Assembly: GCF_964275005.1 (NCBI RefSeq) | Contig: NC_092701.1 | Span: 34,350,520-34,414,519, forward strand | DNA length: 64,000 nucleotides | From: Diadema setosum | Lineage: Eukaryota > Echinodermata > Echinoidea > Diadematoida > Diadematidae | Direction of reading: 5' to 3' | Part shown: piece after piece, positions 22,201 to 32,871 of the stretch | Numbering within the stretch: the first letter of the stretch is position 1 | Layout: every line of letters starts with the position of its first letter | Made by a program: the position numbers and the translations under genes | The notes under the pieces: model-generated | What the model was told of the DNA's origin: nothing | Seen by the model: the letters and a program-made list of their open reading frames with translations, nothing else | Database searches by the model: none

Positions 22201-25200
22201 GAGGAAAGACACAATCTGCTTCCGAAAAGAGCTTAGCTGCTTTGCGTGTCGGATGTACGAGATCTTTCGGTGTCCGTAGCAAAGGTTTTCCTCCTGACAC
22301 GGGCATGCATTGAATGTCTTTCAATTTCAGGTGCAGATTGTATTTCCTAGAGTTGAGAGCAAACAGTAGTATGGTGTTTCTGTGTTCATCTGGTACGCGG
22401 AAGAGTTGCGGTAAGAAAATTTCGTCAAAAAACCTCTCATGATCATACGTTCTTTTCAGTAGCTCACAGTTAAGCCCCGAGCGTATGAAAGCACGCCGTG
22501 TTTTGTCGCTGACTTCGACGACTGTAACGGTATGGAGAAAGGCTTCTAAAATGGTAGTTGTCACAGCCTTTATGCTATCTTCCTCTTGAAGTTCTGGACT
22601 CAAAAACACAAGGTCGTTGAATTGCAGAGTCCTTCCATCTTTCCAGAAAAGCGCGGGTTGCGGCGATCCATGTACTACTTCCTGATAGAATGCATCAAAT
22701 AATGCCGAACAGTCTCCATCCCTTGGCATCATTTCAACATTGGGCCACAGGGAATCATATGATACCGAGGCATACTTGTCTGTAAATACTTTGACAAAGT
22801 TTTCATCAGATAACAAGTATATGTAGGCTCTGCATACAACTTCTGCTAGCAGAAAGTGGTTCCATTTGGCACGTATCTCCGTACCTTCAGTCGTTGGTTT
22901 ATAGAGGTGTTGTCTATTGTCAGTCACAGCGAAAGCTCCATTGACATGTGCAGGCAACATACTTTGTATGGACAATGGTAGGTAGCAGTACACCTCTCCC
23001 TGAATTTCGGAGGGACGTGAGTCCAGAAGGGCCATTGCAACTTCTCCCTTTGGAGAGAGTCCCATTTCAGACTCCTCTGCTGCCATCCTCTTTGTTGCTT
23101 CCGATCCATCACACGTAGCCCTGATCGAAGTGAATGTGGTCTTTAACATCGTTGTCTCCATTTGAAAATAGTCTGTGCCTGATTGAGTCATTTCCTGTGA
23201 AATTGAGTCTGTACTAAATGATATGTTATCCTTGACGGTGTTCCCGCATACATGTTTTTCTGTGCTGAAAAGCAGTACAGCCCTTGAAGCATCAGTCGTC
23301 TCCGCTGAGAGGTAATATATCGAAACTTTCATGACTGCCCTTGTGAAAATAAGTACGCTTCCACACGATTCCCACATCTTAAGCAACAGCTCTCTAAGTC
23401 TAATGTCGTCATAACTTTCCCTGCTAAGCTCACTTTTTCGTGCTGCTTCCTCACTCCGTAACGGAAGCCTGAAGAGTGTCCCGTGGTAGTGGAACGGCTC
23501 TGCAGTCTGAAAGCCAAATACCCCATTGAAAGGCAGGAACTGATCTGAAAATCTCCGCAGTTGCCTAGTGCGTTGGAGATTCACTCTCAGGCCGGGTTGA
23601 GATTTATCTCGAAGGATGTTACCTAGGTGAGTTGTTTGGGGATCGAAGTACTGAATAAACTGCCTACTCACAAAGCAAGGCACATCCGTCAGGTTATACA
23701 CTGAGTTAAAACCTATTCCAAACCTTCCAATCTTTTCTGGATTCTTCTCCTTCGTTCGGCAACCAAGACGGAGAATATTTGTGAAATCTTCGTCTGTGAA
23801 TACAGCATCATTGAAGATCCACAGGGCAGGACCTTGACATGACTTCATCCCTTCATCAAAGAGTTTTTCCATAGCGTCGATGTTTTTTCTCATGTCAACC
23901 AGAAATCGAACCTCTGTGGCGCCAGCATCCTCAGCATTCTGTATCATTTCTTTGAAAATAGCCGAGTCTTCATATGTATTCTTCAGAATGTTACTGATCC
24001 GAACAGTCAGAGGTTCCGTCTGGCCCAGGGGGGTTATTCCATCTAGATCGTCAGCATCAACGAGCAAACGACTTAGTGGAGGGACGTGCAAAAAGTCAGC
24101 AAGGTCCGCTGTTACAAGAGGACTGACAAAAGTGAACATTTCTCCCTCTTCAGATTGCTCATCATTGACGTCTGATTTTAGCCAAGGTTTATCAACAAAT
24201 GCGCTCTCCGCTACTGGTATCAAATGACATCCTTTACCTTCTGTTGGGACCAGTATACGATCTTGCAAATGTTGTGGCAGTTTTCCAATTGTTTGGAGCT
24301 GTTTCAGGATTTGCATTACAAGACGAAGTTGCTTTGCATGAAAGGCGGTGTCCTGTCCTCTTGATTGGTCACATGATGCCTTCACTTCATGCATAATGTC
24401 GATCATTGATTCCGCATCGGTTTTCACTGTCAATATCACTCCAACAGCGCGAAAAAGTTCAGCAAATTTACGCATGGCAGGAGGAATTTGTGTCATGTAT
24501 GGCGATAAATCAAACGGAAGCTCGTTAACACACATTTGTCTTGGGTTTGAAAACCCTTCACCGTTCCATATTACAGGACCAATGGCTTTCAATTCATCTA
24601 CCACACTATCTCCTTGTTCACGCCATTCATTCAAGAGGAAATCATATATGATTTTTACCGTTGGTGCAAGTTCTATGACATCTGCTTCACGGCACTCTTG
24701 AGTGAGTTGGACACATTCCCTCAGCTGGACAATCACAATTTGTAAAGTTGGTTTCTTAGAAGCCATTTGAAGATCACTGAATACTGGGAGGAGTTTGTTG
24801 CCCGCTGCGGCGAGTGGAAGTACTGAGCCACATAGCATGGAATTCTCTCTTGATAGTAGGAGGGTCTCATTTGGAGTGGAAAGGCATGAAGATGGAATGT
24901 GGTACCACTGGAGCTGTGCGGGATAGAATGAGGGCTGAATTTGCGCGTAAGGGATGCAGTGTTTATTCTTCATGTATGCTCCAACAGTGCAAGAGGTTCG
25001 CGACGAATAGCTAGTCATAAGATGTCGATTGTTGGCAAGGAACTTCAGGAAGCAGAGAGCGAAATCAGCAGTGTTGGACTCAGAGACGATGTCGAGACAT
25101 ATGATTGCCTCGTCTGCAGTTACCCTATCCTGGGCTCGCATGCCAAGTTGGCCCAGAGCTGAAAGAACTTCTGGACCCGTGAACGGTTGAACTGGAAAGA

Positions 25201-26226
25201 ATCCCTTACCCACAAAGAGCTCTTGAAGTGTTGGATCCCGCACGTCAAGCAGTTCAGAAGGTGATTTCATTGTTGAACTGAGACCGTCAGTAGGAACAAC
25301 CTTCAGCCTTTGAAGCACATACTTGCTTGATTCACATTCACGTTTGATTTCATCCCAGTGACGGAGGAGCCATAATATAACACTTCGAACCTCAGATTGG
25401 TTATACAAATCACCTTCATCAATTTCTCGTACAACATGCATGATCACATTGAAATTTGACATAGGTACTATTTTCAGTTTTCCCATGAGAGGTTTTGAAC
25501 TGTGTTGTGCCATAATGACAGGTCTTTGCAACTTGACTGGGTGAGGGAGCTTTCCAGATTCATTCTCAGAAGTGTCAATGTAACCAATTGATTCCCTTGC
25601 ACTCACTATCGATGAATATGATACACCAGAGCCCTGAAAAGTCTTGAAGAGTGGAAGAGACTGCAATATATTATGAACTAAGAAATTGATTGTAGCGTTT
25701 CCGATACACTCAATGAAAAGCTCACGTTCCCTATCCTTGAGGTCGCGCAACTTGTTGGCAAGAGAAGCATGGTCTGTGTTCAACGTTGCTCTCAGTATCC
25801 CATCAGGAACCGGTAAATGAATATATCCCTGAGATAGTGTTGACGGGTGTCGGATGACGTAATCTGTACAGTCCAGTGTGTCTATGCCAAGTTTGACGAG
25901 GACCTCTTCAAGATGTTTATCCAGAGTCAACTTTCCGTTATTTCTGACAATCAAAGTAGATACTTTGGAAAGTGGCTTGAGAGCAACTTCAGAAGCATTT
26001 CCATGGGGAAGTGGGATGAGAGGTATCCCTTCAAAAAGGGACAGAATGTCTCTACTCTCCGTGTACAACATATTCCAGATTGTTTTCAACCAGGCAGCGG
26101 GAGGGTGGTTGCCAATTCCCGGCTGCCACAGGACCGTTCTGTTCTCCCAGTTCTGCAAACCTCTTTTAAGAAGAGCAGCAACTGCCTCCAGGGTCAAAAC
26201 CTCCAGCTGAAATTGACCAGTTGTAG
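16220..26226 (-). CDS. SACS-like: Gene A large terminal exon (SIRPT1 end to J domain)
   Basis: A 10-kb exon of about 3,335 codons. Its 5' end is the acceptor TTTATTTAACAG at 26,227-26,238, preceded by a pyrimidine tract. Two bases (CT) complete the codon split from exon 26,640-28,163, giving Val-Thr-Thr-Thr-Gly-Gln. The frame stays open 17 codons further, up to a Met at 26,276-26,278. That stretch reads the intron's pyrimidine tract and looks like a signal peptide, but should not be taken as the start. A giant final exon is typical of sacsin genes. It encodes the rest of SIRPT1, SIRPT2, SIRPT3, the C-terminal region with a cysteine cluster (about 17,515-17,580) and the J domain. Confidence 0.93.
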
Positions 26227-29200
26227 CTGTTAAATAAAGGAAAATAGAAAAACGAACAAACATAGTAATCTCCTTCAATTAGTGACGGTCAGCTGTCATT
26301 CATACATATTTAGACTATAATGATGTCTCCTTGAAAAAAGTCACATTCAGCATTCAAAGTCTAAGAAGACGATAAATCCCTAAGAAGGGATGTATCAGAC
26401 AGTAAAAAGATTAGCTGTAAGGTATCCCTGGGCACAGGTAATTCACACAAAATTGACCATGTTTATGTATATCTATATATTTACACTGATATGTGTACCG
26501 ATACGTATTTGTGAATATCATTGCGTTAGATCGCAATCAGAGCAGTGTCTGCATTTCTTACTTTTCCTTCGGAAACATGTTATGTAAATACATTTTTAGC
26601 AGAGTGAAAATGGACGAGAGGGATTATAGGCCTACTTACTGACTTCGATGAGGATATTTTGAAGTGGCTGTGATTCTGATCTTCGGATGAAAGACTGATA
26701 TTCCCCAGGAATGAGAGCGCGAGGAAATTGAGCAGTTGGAATGTAGACTTTTGCGTCGGAATCTTCAAATGGGACGAAACTGCCGTCATCGAGAGGGAGT
26801 AATGGCAATGCGGTGAGCTCAGAGAAATATCTGTCGGACATGATATACTCGAGAAGCAAAAGCTTCTCATGACTGTCGAGATCTTCGAGAACAGCTTCAT
26901 TGTGGCGGATGCAGCGTCGAAGGACCGACGGGGTTGTTGTGATGACATTTCCTTTAAAGTATTTCATAATGCACTTCATGCAGAACTCGGGGAGTGACGC
27001 GTACTGGTGATTAGCTATACGTAGGCATTTCAATACTACCGTTTCCATGTCTCTTCCCACGGACAAATCCTTTAAGATGACATCTTCAACTCTCAGCCAT
27101 CCATTGTTCTCACTGTGTATGACACGTTCTTCAAACAGTGCATTGAAGAAAGGTTCTAGAATAATCTTCCACTTCTCAAGAACGTATGGCTCATCAGGCC
27201 ATGTGCGGTAGATGCTCTCCACGCTGATGTCTTTTTTCTCAATGGCAGTCGTTATCGCTTTCACGTATAGGGATGGAATAAGTTCTCTCACAAGCAATTC
27301 GTTCCATTTCGCGGGGACGTCCGTCTGGTCTGGACCAGGCCACTTGATTGCCCGGCGGTCACTCTGAAGTCCAAAGAACCCATGCAGATGGACTGGTAAT
27401 CCAGTGCGGCTTTCTTCTCCCGGTGGAAGTGGTAGGAAACAAAACACCCTTCCTGAATATCTGTCATCTTCTGTGGTATTGATAGGAGCGGCAATACCCG
27501 TCCATGGCAGAAATTTTTGCTCAGCTGCCATAGTAGAAAGCTGTGAACTCATAGAGGCACCTGCGATATGGTGGCACACAATCCAACGAGAAGTCTGTGA
27601 ACCTTCCAAGTTTTCAGAACTTATTGTAACATCCCGCGATATGTGAAGATCTTCTCGATCAGTTACACCTTTGGAGCAATACTCCTTCAATTGTAGTGTG
27701 AATTGATCTTGTTCAATCGATAGCTCCTCATGAGACGTCACAGTTGCTTTCACACTGGCGATGAGACGGGAATCCTGTTCAGCCGTTCGCTTTAAAACTT
27801 CAACTTCTCTCAACGAACGTAAGAAGAGCATCACTACATCCGCGTCGACGAGGAAAGCGTCAAGGAGATCATCCATCTTTTTTTCATTTGTGTATAGTTT
27901 GCTGCAGAGATCACTTTCAGTTGTGCGGAGCGGGAATCTAAACAATGTCCCATCGAAATATCCAGCACTGATCCCGTCTTCTACATCATCGAAAAGGCCT
28001 CGATATGGTTGGAACTGGTCCTCGCAAGCATGAAATATTTGTTGATCTTTTGAGTTTTGAAGGTTAAACCGAAATCCGGTCTGAGGACGTCCGTGAATCC
28101 TGAAATGGCTCTCCAGTGGATCTAAGAAGGCTACACTGTGATCACTCATGATGCTCGGTAGGTCTGCAAAGTAAATGAAAGCTCCCATAAAACATTATGC
28201 ACAGGCTTATTAACAGCAAAGTTTAGTATGCTCTTTAGAGTATCATATGATATATTGGGCATTCTTCGGTCGATTCTACTGCATGATAAAGAAAAAATAT
28301 GCTAAGGACGCACACATTAAATAAGTCATTATCACTATGACTGAAATTTTACCACTTACAGTTGCCATTACCCGAAAGACATATCAAATATTCCTATTTG
28401 TGATTATTGCAATCATTGCTATTATCATATGCATATATAATGCTTCATTATCAGTTGTTTAAATCTGCTGTTAGTAGATTGTTTTGTCTTTCCTTTCTTT
28501 TCCAATCGCACATTTTCCTCTCGTTACAGATTGTTCGAGAGTTAAAAATTACTTTTGCTCTTGATACAACCGTTATCATGATATGTGCTTAAGCTTGATT
28601 TTTTACAGGAAGCGAATGTCGCTGAATCTGTCATCTCAATGAAACAATGCGCCATTATCTACAACATACATAATGTTTATTCCATAACAAATTAACAGAA
28701 CAAGCATTACCTGTAATGTGGTACACGGAGTTGAAACCGATGCCAAATCTGCCGACCTTGAGAGGGTCTTCCTCTTTGTTGCTGCGTGCTGGCTTCTGTA
28801 TTCCCTCCCAGTCCTTTTGCTTGAATTTGGCACTGTTATAGGAGTACAAGGCGGGGCCCTGGTACGGTGCCAGGGATTCACTGAATAGCGTTTGTGTACC
28901 ATACTGTCTGACATCGTAGAGAAATTTAACCTTCTCTGCTCCAGCGTCTTCAGCATTTTGGAGAATTTCCTTGTAAAGGCAAAAAAAAAAAGTATACCCA
29001 AGTAACGATCCTCCTTCAAAAGCATGGAATTCAAAGAGTATACACTGTAAAAACATCGCTTTAGATTTAAAGCCAGGGGTGTTAACTCTAGCACCGATCA
29101 AGAGTCAACAGAGGACCACACCCACAGGTGTAGAAAGTATGTTGTGATGGTGTTGAAAAGTGTTCACCTGGCACTTGGTGGTGTTCATTTGACACTGCAG

Positions 29201-32200
29201 CTGGTGATATTTTTGACACTTCGCTGATGTTAATTCAACAATGACGCCACATGGTGTTGATTTGATATTGCTGGTGTTAATGTCAATGGTATAACACCCG
29301 CCCAGCTTCAACAGGAGACCACACCAACTGGTGTTACTGTGGTGTAAAAGTGTTCACACCTTTTTTTTAGTTCAAAATCAACAAAAGAACAGTAACTAAG
29401 AAACTATTCAACAAACAAATTTATATTTTGAAGTGACACCCGGAGGTGTTAATCTAACACTACAAATGAACACCGGAAATTTACCATCAGCTCGATGTTT
29501 CATATTCAACACCGGACTTTTTGCAGTGTATCATCGCACTCAATATGTTGCTCCTCGTGGTGAAAAAAAAAAGAAGTCAAGTCTAGTGTATAGTCTAATG
29601 AAACGCATCGATACACGTTGATCTCTTATTTTACAGAGCCAAAATGTTTCATTTTTGAACCTCTGGAATATACGTTGCACACTGCGTCTTGGCCCTTAAC
29701 ATATTAAATACGCGCTTGATCTCCTGAATGACCAAAAAAAAAAAATGAGAATAATTACTATACGTGTATATGCCTGGGTATGCACTGTAAGTCTTCTTAA
29801 TCTATTGAAATGGACCCTGTTGTTATATCATTAACTCAGCACTGCCAGTTACCTACTAAGCTGTTTGAAGAGGGCATCGTTGGTAAAACATGATAATCCA
29901 AACTTGATCTAAGCGCTGGGAAGGGTCCAAATTTAGGACATGGAAAACGGATTTAATTATTTCATTTACCAATTATTCACCACTTGATCTAAAAAGAGTA
30001 CATTTTGATAACATATTATTTTGCTGATTGACAGAAGAGACTAAAGGATTGTTACATGTTCTCTCCATTGATACTTTCCTTGAACTTTTAATTTTCCAAA
30101 TCGATTTGCTTGAAGAAGAACCTGAAATACACTTGTCATATCTCTCTCCGTGTAACATTCCACAGCTACTCCGTCAGAGGTTATGAATATACAAAGTACT
30201 GCACATATTATCATACGGATATCAGAAACGTGCAAAATATAGTTATACGGGGTCAAAGCATTTACCTTTATTATCTGACCATCACTGTAATCTCGCAGAA
30301 TCTTCTTCAGGTAAGTTACGAGCGGAGGTACCGTTATACCAAATTGGTCTAAGAAGAAATTATTTCCAAAGAACAGATATGGGAATGGCTTTTAATCAAA
30401 AGAGTGATTGGCATGAATATTATGCTCCATGAATATTTTGTCACTTCTGCTAAATTCATACTATCCTTTTGATGTCTGATGAACAGATTTCATTCGTACC
30501 AGACTTCTCTTCTTGAATCAACTTAATTTCGACAATCATTTTCGTTTGACGTTTAATCAATATTGTTTCAGTAAAGCACAGAGGATGCAATGAGAAGACA
30601 GGATTTTCACAAAATTTATACTATAATAATTATGTCACTGCTAATGTTGTAATTAAAGGATCTGGTATTTTATTCAATTTATTTCTACTTTGGATACAGT
30701 CATTATGTAATGATATTTTGGTTAATTTTGTTTTGGTCTTTTGTAGAATTGCCATAGATAGAGTTGAGAGCATTTTGAGAGAGTACTTGGTGTTGAGAGC
30801 ACAATTTATTGGCACGTCTTTATTTAGGTTCAAATCAAAAAGTAATATACTCATTAGATTTTGTTGGAATTTATAAATTGTAGAATAAAGTGACAAAAAG
30901 ACGAGTAGATGCAAATTCCTCATAAAAGCAATATTAAGCCTATCAGAAATTACCCCCCAAAAAATAATACTGCGGCCCTATGAAGATCATATTGTACTCA
31001 TTTTTTATATGCAAATAAGGGCAATCTATACTTTGTCGGAAATGAAATATATGAAATGAAGTTAATGAAATGAAGAGAATAGTCGCTAAGACGCTATAGC
31101 AGTGCTGAAATGTTACATTTTTGTACGGGTATGAAGTGATAAGACAAAGTATTGTATTATGTGCAAGGCATTGGCAGAAATATAATCATTCGTCTCTCAG
31201 TTAGACGAATTCCTCTGAATCCGCCAAATTGTCAACTATAGAAAATTTGAATTCTTTTTTCTTAGTAGCACAATGAAAATGCAAAATGGGAGAGAGAAAA
31301 GGAAATTCAATTTGCATCTAGAAGAAACGTGATGGAAAGGTTAGAATCAAAGAGAAAGAAAAAAATGAAGAATATGCTCGTACCTCGGTGTTATAAGTGA
31401 GAGAAATCCTTAAACATTCCGAAAGAATACTCGCGGGTAAGTCCCTTTGAACTTGTGGGATATAGCGACTTGTTGTTTGTGTTTGCGTGTGATTTCTTGT
31501 AAACTTCTCGTAACGTTTAAACATACGATCACTTCAATTCAAAGAAATTAGACAGTTTACTTACGGTCAGAATCATCAAGGTCGGGATCCTGAGTTGATC
31601 GGCGAAAATTAAACGAACAAACAAACAAATAAAGGGAAGAATGTTGAGAAGGTAATAATATAGCTGAATCCTGTGTTATCATAATCGTTAACTCCTTTTA
31701 AATCAGGACATGAAGTTTTCAAAATACAAACTATTCAACGCTTATATGGTAATCTACTCATTTTGAATGAGAAGAAGAATGTTGATTTCTGTGATGCCAA
31801 AACTTCATATGCCATATGACTTATGAAAAAGGACAATGTTTTGATATGATCAACAAAATCCAGAAATTTAAAAAAAAATAATGATTTTCCTTCCTTGAAG
31901 CTCATTTTATTAAGGAAATCGTATAGTTTTGGTTGAGACCTAACTTCAGCTTTCTAACATATTTTGGTGGCTGAAATATCCCCCCCCCCCCCAAAAAAAA
32001 AAAGAGGAATCCTAACAAAAGGTGGGTCCTAGGATCGCTTTGTTTTGCTTCTTCTTTTTTTTTTGGGGGGGGGGGATGTCTCAGCCATTCCAAAACCGAT
32101 TTTCATCTAATAAACTTTTAATTCCCTTAGAATTGTATGCACTGTAGTATTTCATATGGTTTCTTGGTATCTCGCAAAAAGTTAAAAACCCGAACCTCAT

Positions 32201-32387
32201 CTCAACCAATACTATATCATCCATTTAATATTAGATTGAAATAATTCACTGGCATCATAATATCTATTAACCACATCATACCTACAGACGGTTATGAGTA
32301 GCCTATCATTTTCTCATTTTCTCGGGGGTATTATTATTTTCTTCTTAATCATTCACCCTTGCACTGTACCCCCTCCCCCTCAAAAAA

Positions 32388-32432
<45 letters not shown>

Positions 32433-32798
32433 ACATGATTACAACAATTTATATTCATATATTAATATTTGCCGACTTATCTCACTGATCATCCTACAGA
32501 ATTGCATTAATCCAATCCATCAACATATTATTTAAATGCGCCAAGGTGTTAACCGGAAAAACCTCGACAGCTTTCCCGAGACAAAACGTCACTGGTAATT
32601 ACATGAACAAATTAAATGATGGCTGTCATGGCATCAGATTGTAGTACTTATACGATGAAGGTTTCTAGTGCAACAGATCTTTAAAAACAAAACTGCTAAA
32701 GCACTTACCATGGTTGAAGTCGTCGACAGAACGTTTCAAAGCGGTAGAGTTCAAGTTACGAAAAAGGAGACCAGCTGATTGATTGTTTGTGCAACTTC
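16220..32798 (-). CDS. SACS-like: Gene A: sacsin-like protein truncated after the J domain (whole gene)
   Basis: Join of 32,709-32,798, 30,266-30,348, 28,711-28,969, 26,640-28,163 and 16,220-26,226 on the minus strand. It gives one open frame of about 3,986 residues with GT/AG at every junction. Order: start of SIRPT1 (FGITVPPLV, then QNAEDAG and [12 protein letters not shown]), SIRPT2 ([13 protein letters not shown] near 23,905-23,950; [12 protein letters not shown]), SIRPT3 ([13 protein letters not shown] near 20,990-21,033; [12 protein letters not shown]), C-terminal region, J domain with HPD at 16,298-16,306, stop. Human sacsin (4,579 residues) is a chaperone-like protein linked to Hsp70, mitochondria and intermediate filaments, with UBL, three SIRPTs, XPCB, J and HEPN. 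Missing here are HEPN, a pre-J linker of about 137 residues, and any visible UBL or initiator Met, which must lie in exons not identified. The long intact frame argues for a working gene. Confidence 0.88.
26227..26639 (-). other. Gene A intron (413 bp)
   Basis: Bounded by GTAAGTAGG and TTTAACAG. The equivalent gene B intron (58,386-59,112) is 727 bp because it contains a telomere-repeat-bearing insertion of about 190 bp and another stretch of about 120 bp not seen here. Confidence 0.85.
26640..28163 (-). CDS. SACS-like: Gene A exon encoding SIRPT1 middle part
   Basis: 1,524 bp, same length as its gene B counterpart (59,113-60,636). The acceptor is TTTACTTTGCAG next to 28,163; the donor is GTAAGTAGG just below 26,640. 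With the upstream G it begins Asp-Leu-Pro-Ser-Ile, continuing GFNSVYHIT as in sacsin SIRPT modules. It contains the FLDP motif and GTLFRFPLR typical of the end of the ATPase module, then the linker region with [10 protein letters not shown]. Protein identity with gene B is above nine-tenths by eye. The frame open to an ATG at 28,186-28,188 is intron read-through. Confidence 0.93.
28711..28969 (-). CDS. SACS-like: Gene A exon with SIRPT1 ATP-binding core
   Basis: 259 bp encoding [10 protein letters not shown] at its start, GPALYSYN in the middle and [14 protein letters not shown] at its end. These are the N-box and glycine motifs of the GHKL/HSP90-like ATP pocket in the first sacsin repeat. 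The acceptor is a run of T followed by GCCTTTACAAG; the donor is GTAATGC. The exon ends one base into a codon, which the next exon completes as Asp. No counterpart was found in the 3.3 kb above gene B exon 60,636. Confidence 0.9.
28970..30265 (-). other. Gene A intron with MITE
   Basis: Intron of 1.3 kb between the exons at 28,711-28,969 and 30,266-30,348. Its 3' third is taken up by a 490-bp inverted-repeat element (29,041-29,530) that ends only about 70 bp above the acceptor. The rest is AT-rich with no recognised feature. Confidence 0.75.
29041..29530. mobile_element. MITE of about 490 bp
   Basis: Left end TACACTGTAAAAA, right end TTTTTGCAGTGTA: inverted repeats with one mismatch. If the outer TA is a target duplication, the element core begins CACTG and ends CAGTG. 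The interior is made of variants of GGTGTTAA and AACACC in both orientations (for example 29,080, 29,190, 29,270, 29,450), giving further fold-back potential. No transposase is encoded, so it is non-autonomous. It is absent from segment 2, which ends before this position. Confidence 0.7.
30266..30348 (-). CDS. SACS-like: Gene A small exon, SIRPT1 lead-in
   Basis: 83 bp between the acceptor ATTTCTTCTTAG and donor GTAAATGC. It reads [10 protein letters not shown], then [17 protein letters not shown], and joins in phase to [10 protein letters not shown]. This is the segment that precedes the N-box in every SIRPT module (compare [15 protein letters not shown] before SIRPT3 in this same protein). 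It starts with the last two bases of a codon whose first base must come from an upstream exon; a G gives Asp. Confidence 0.85.
31962..32096. mobile_element. Short MITE with homopolymer-bearing inverted ends
   Basis: The left end TTTTGGTGGCTGAAATATC runs into about 12 C and 11 A. The right end is a T run, about 11 G, then GATGTCTCAGCC and ATTCCAAAA. The two ends are reverse complements with a few mismatches over about 40 bp, enclosing some 60 bp. This is the form of a small non-autonomous inverted-repeat element. Confidence 0.6.
32390..32430. repeat. TA microsatellite
   Basis: About 20 uninterrupted TA dinucleotides inside a gene A intron. Confidence 0.95.
32709..32798 (-). CDS. SACS-like: Gene A probable upstream exon
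   Basis: This exon ends ...RSVDDFNH plus one G, followed by a strong donor GTAAGTGC. That leaves exactly the phase the next exon needs, with G+AC giving Asp and the continuous reading [12 protein letters not shown]. The low end is therefore well supported. The high end is less certain: the best acceptor is TTTCATACTTAG just above 32,798, but the frame is open up to a TGA at 32,869-32,871. No in-frame ATG is present, so at least one more 5' exon must exist. No UBL-like coding was recognised between here and 37.8 kb. Confidence 0.6.
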
Positions 32799-32871
32799 CT
32801 AAGTATGAAAGCGACTCTCTCTGTCCTGCTGTCCATGCCGTGTCCCTGATAGTGTCTATACGTGGTTTTCA

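Larger units (their letters stand above)
5753..28431. repeat. Paralogous segment 1 (contains gene A)
   Basis: From about 5,753 to 28,431 the sequence is colinear with 37,833-60,911. The shared order is an unknown conserved block (5,760-6,300), a satellite array, a 3' flank, the large sacsin-like exon, an intron, exon 2 and part of the next intron. Identity is high in the flank and satellite and varies within the coding part. Both ends are sharp by eye: similarity starts just after a TA-rich tract and stops in an intron at the shared TATCATATG. Segment 1 carries about 660 bp (roughly 6,435-7,095) absent from segment 2. Confidence 0.9.
30349..32708 (-). other. Gene A intron of about 2.4 kb
   Basis: AT-rich intron between the two 5' exons of gene A. 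It contains a short inverted-repeat element with poly-C/poly-G arms (31,962-32,096) and a pure TA microsatellite (32,390-32,430). No other coding exon was recognised. Confidence 0.6.

Noticed and set aside
16220..26226. Gene A as a pseudogene because of the premature stop
   Set aside because: More than 3,300 codons upstream are open, splice sites are intact and ATP-pocket and HPD motifs are kept. Only the HEPN end has decayed.
26227..26278. Hydrophobic N-terminus (signal-peptide-like) on the large gene A frame, and the same at 58,386-58,437 in gene B
   Set aside because: It translates the pyrimidine tract and acceptor of an intron. A perfect TTTAACAG acceptor lies at its end and joins in phase to the upstream exon in both genes.
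16254..28033. Plus-strand frames of up to 131 codons opposite the sacsin-like exons (and their counterparts at 47,972-60,518)
   Set aside because: They are antisense shadows of the conserved minus-strand coding frame and recur in both segments for that reason.
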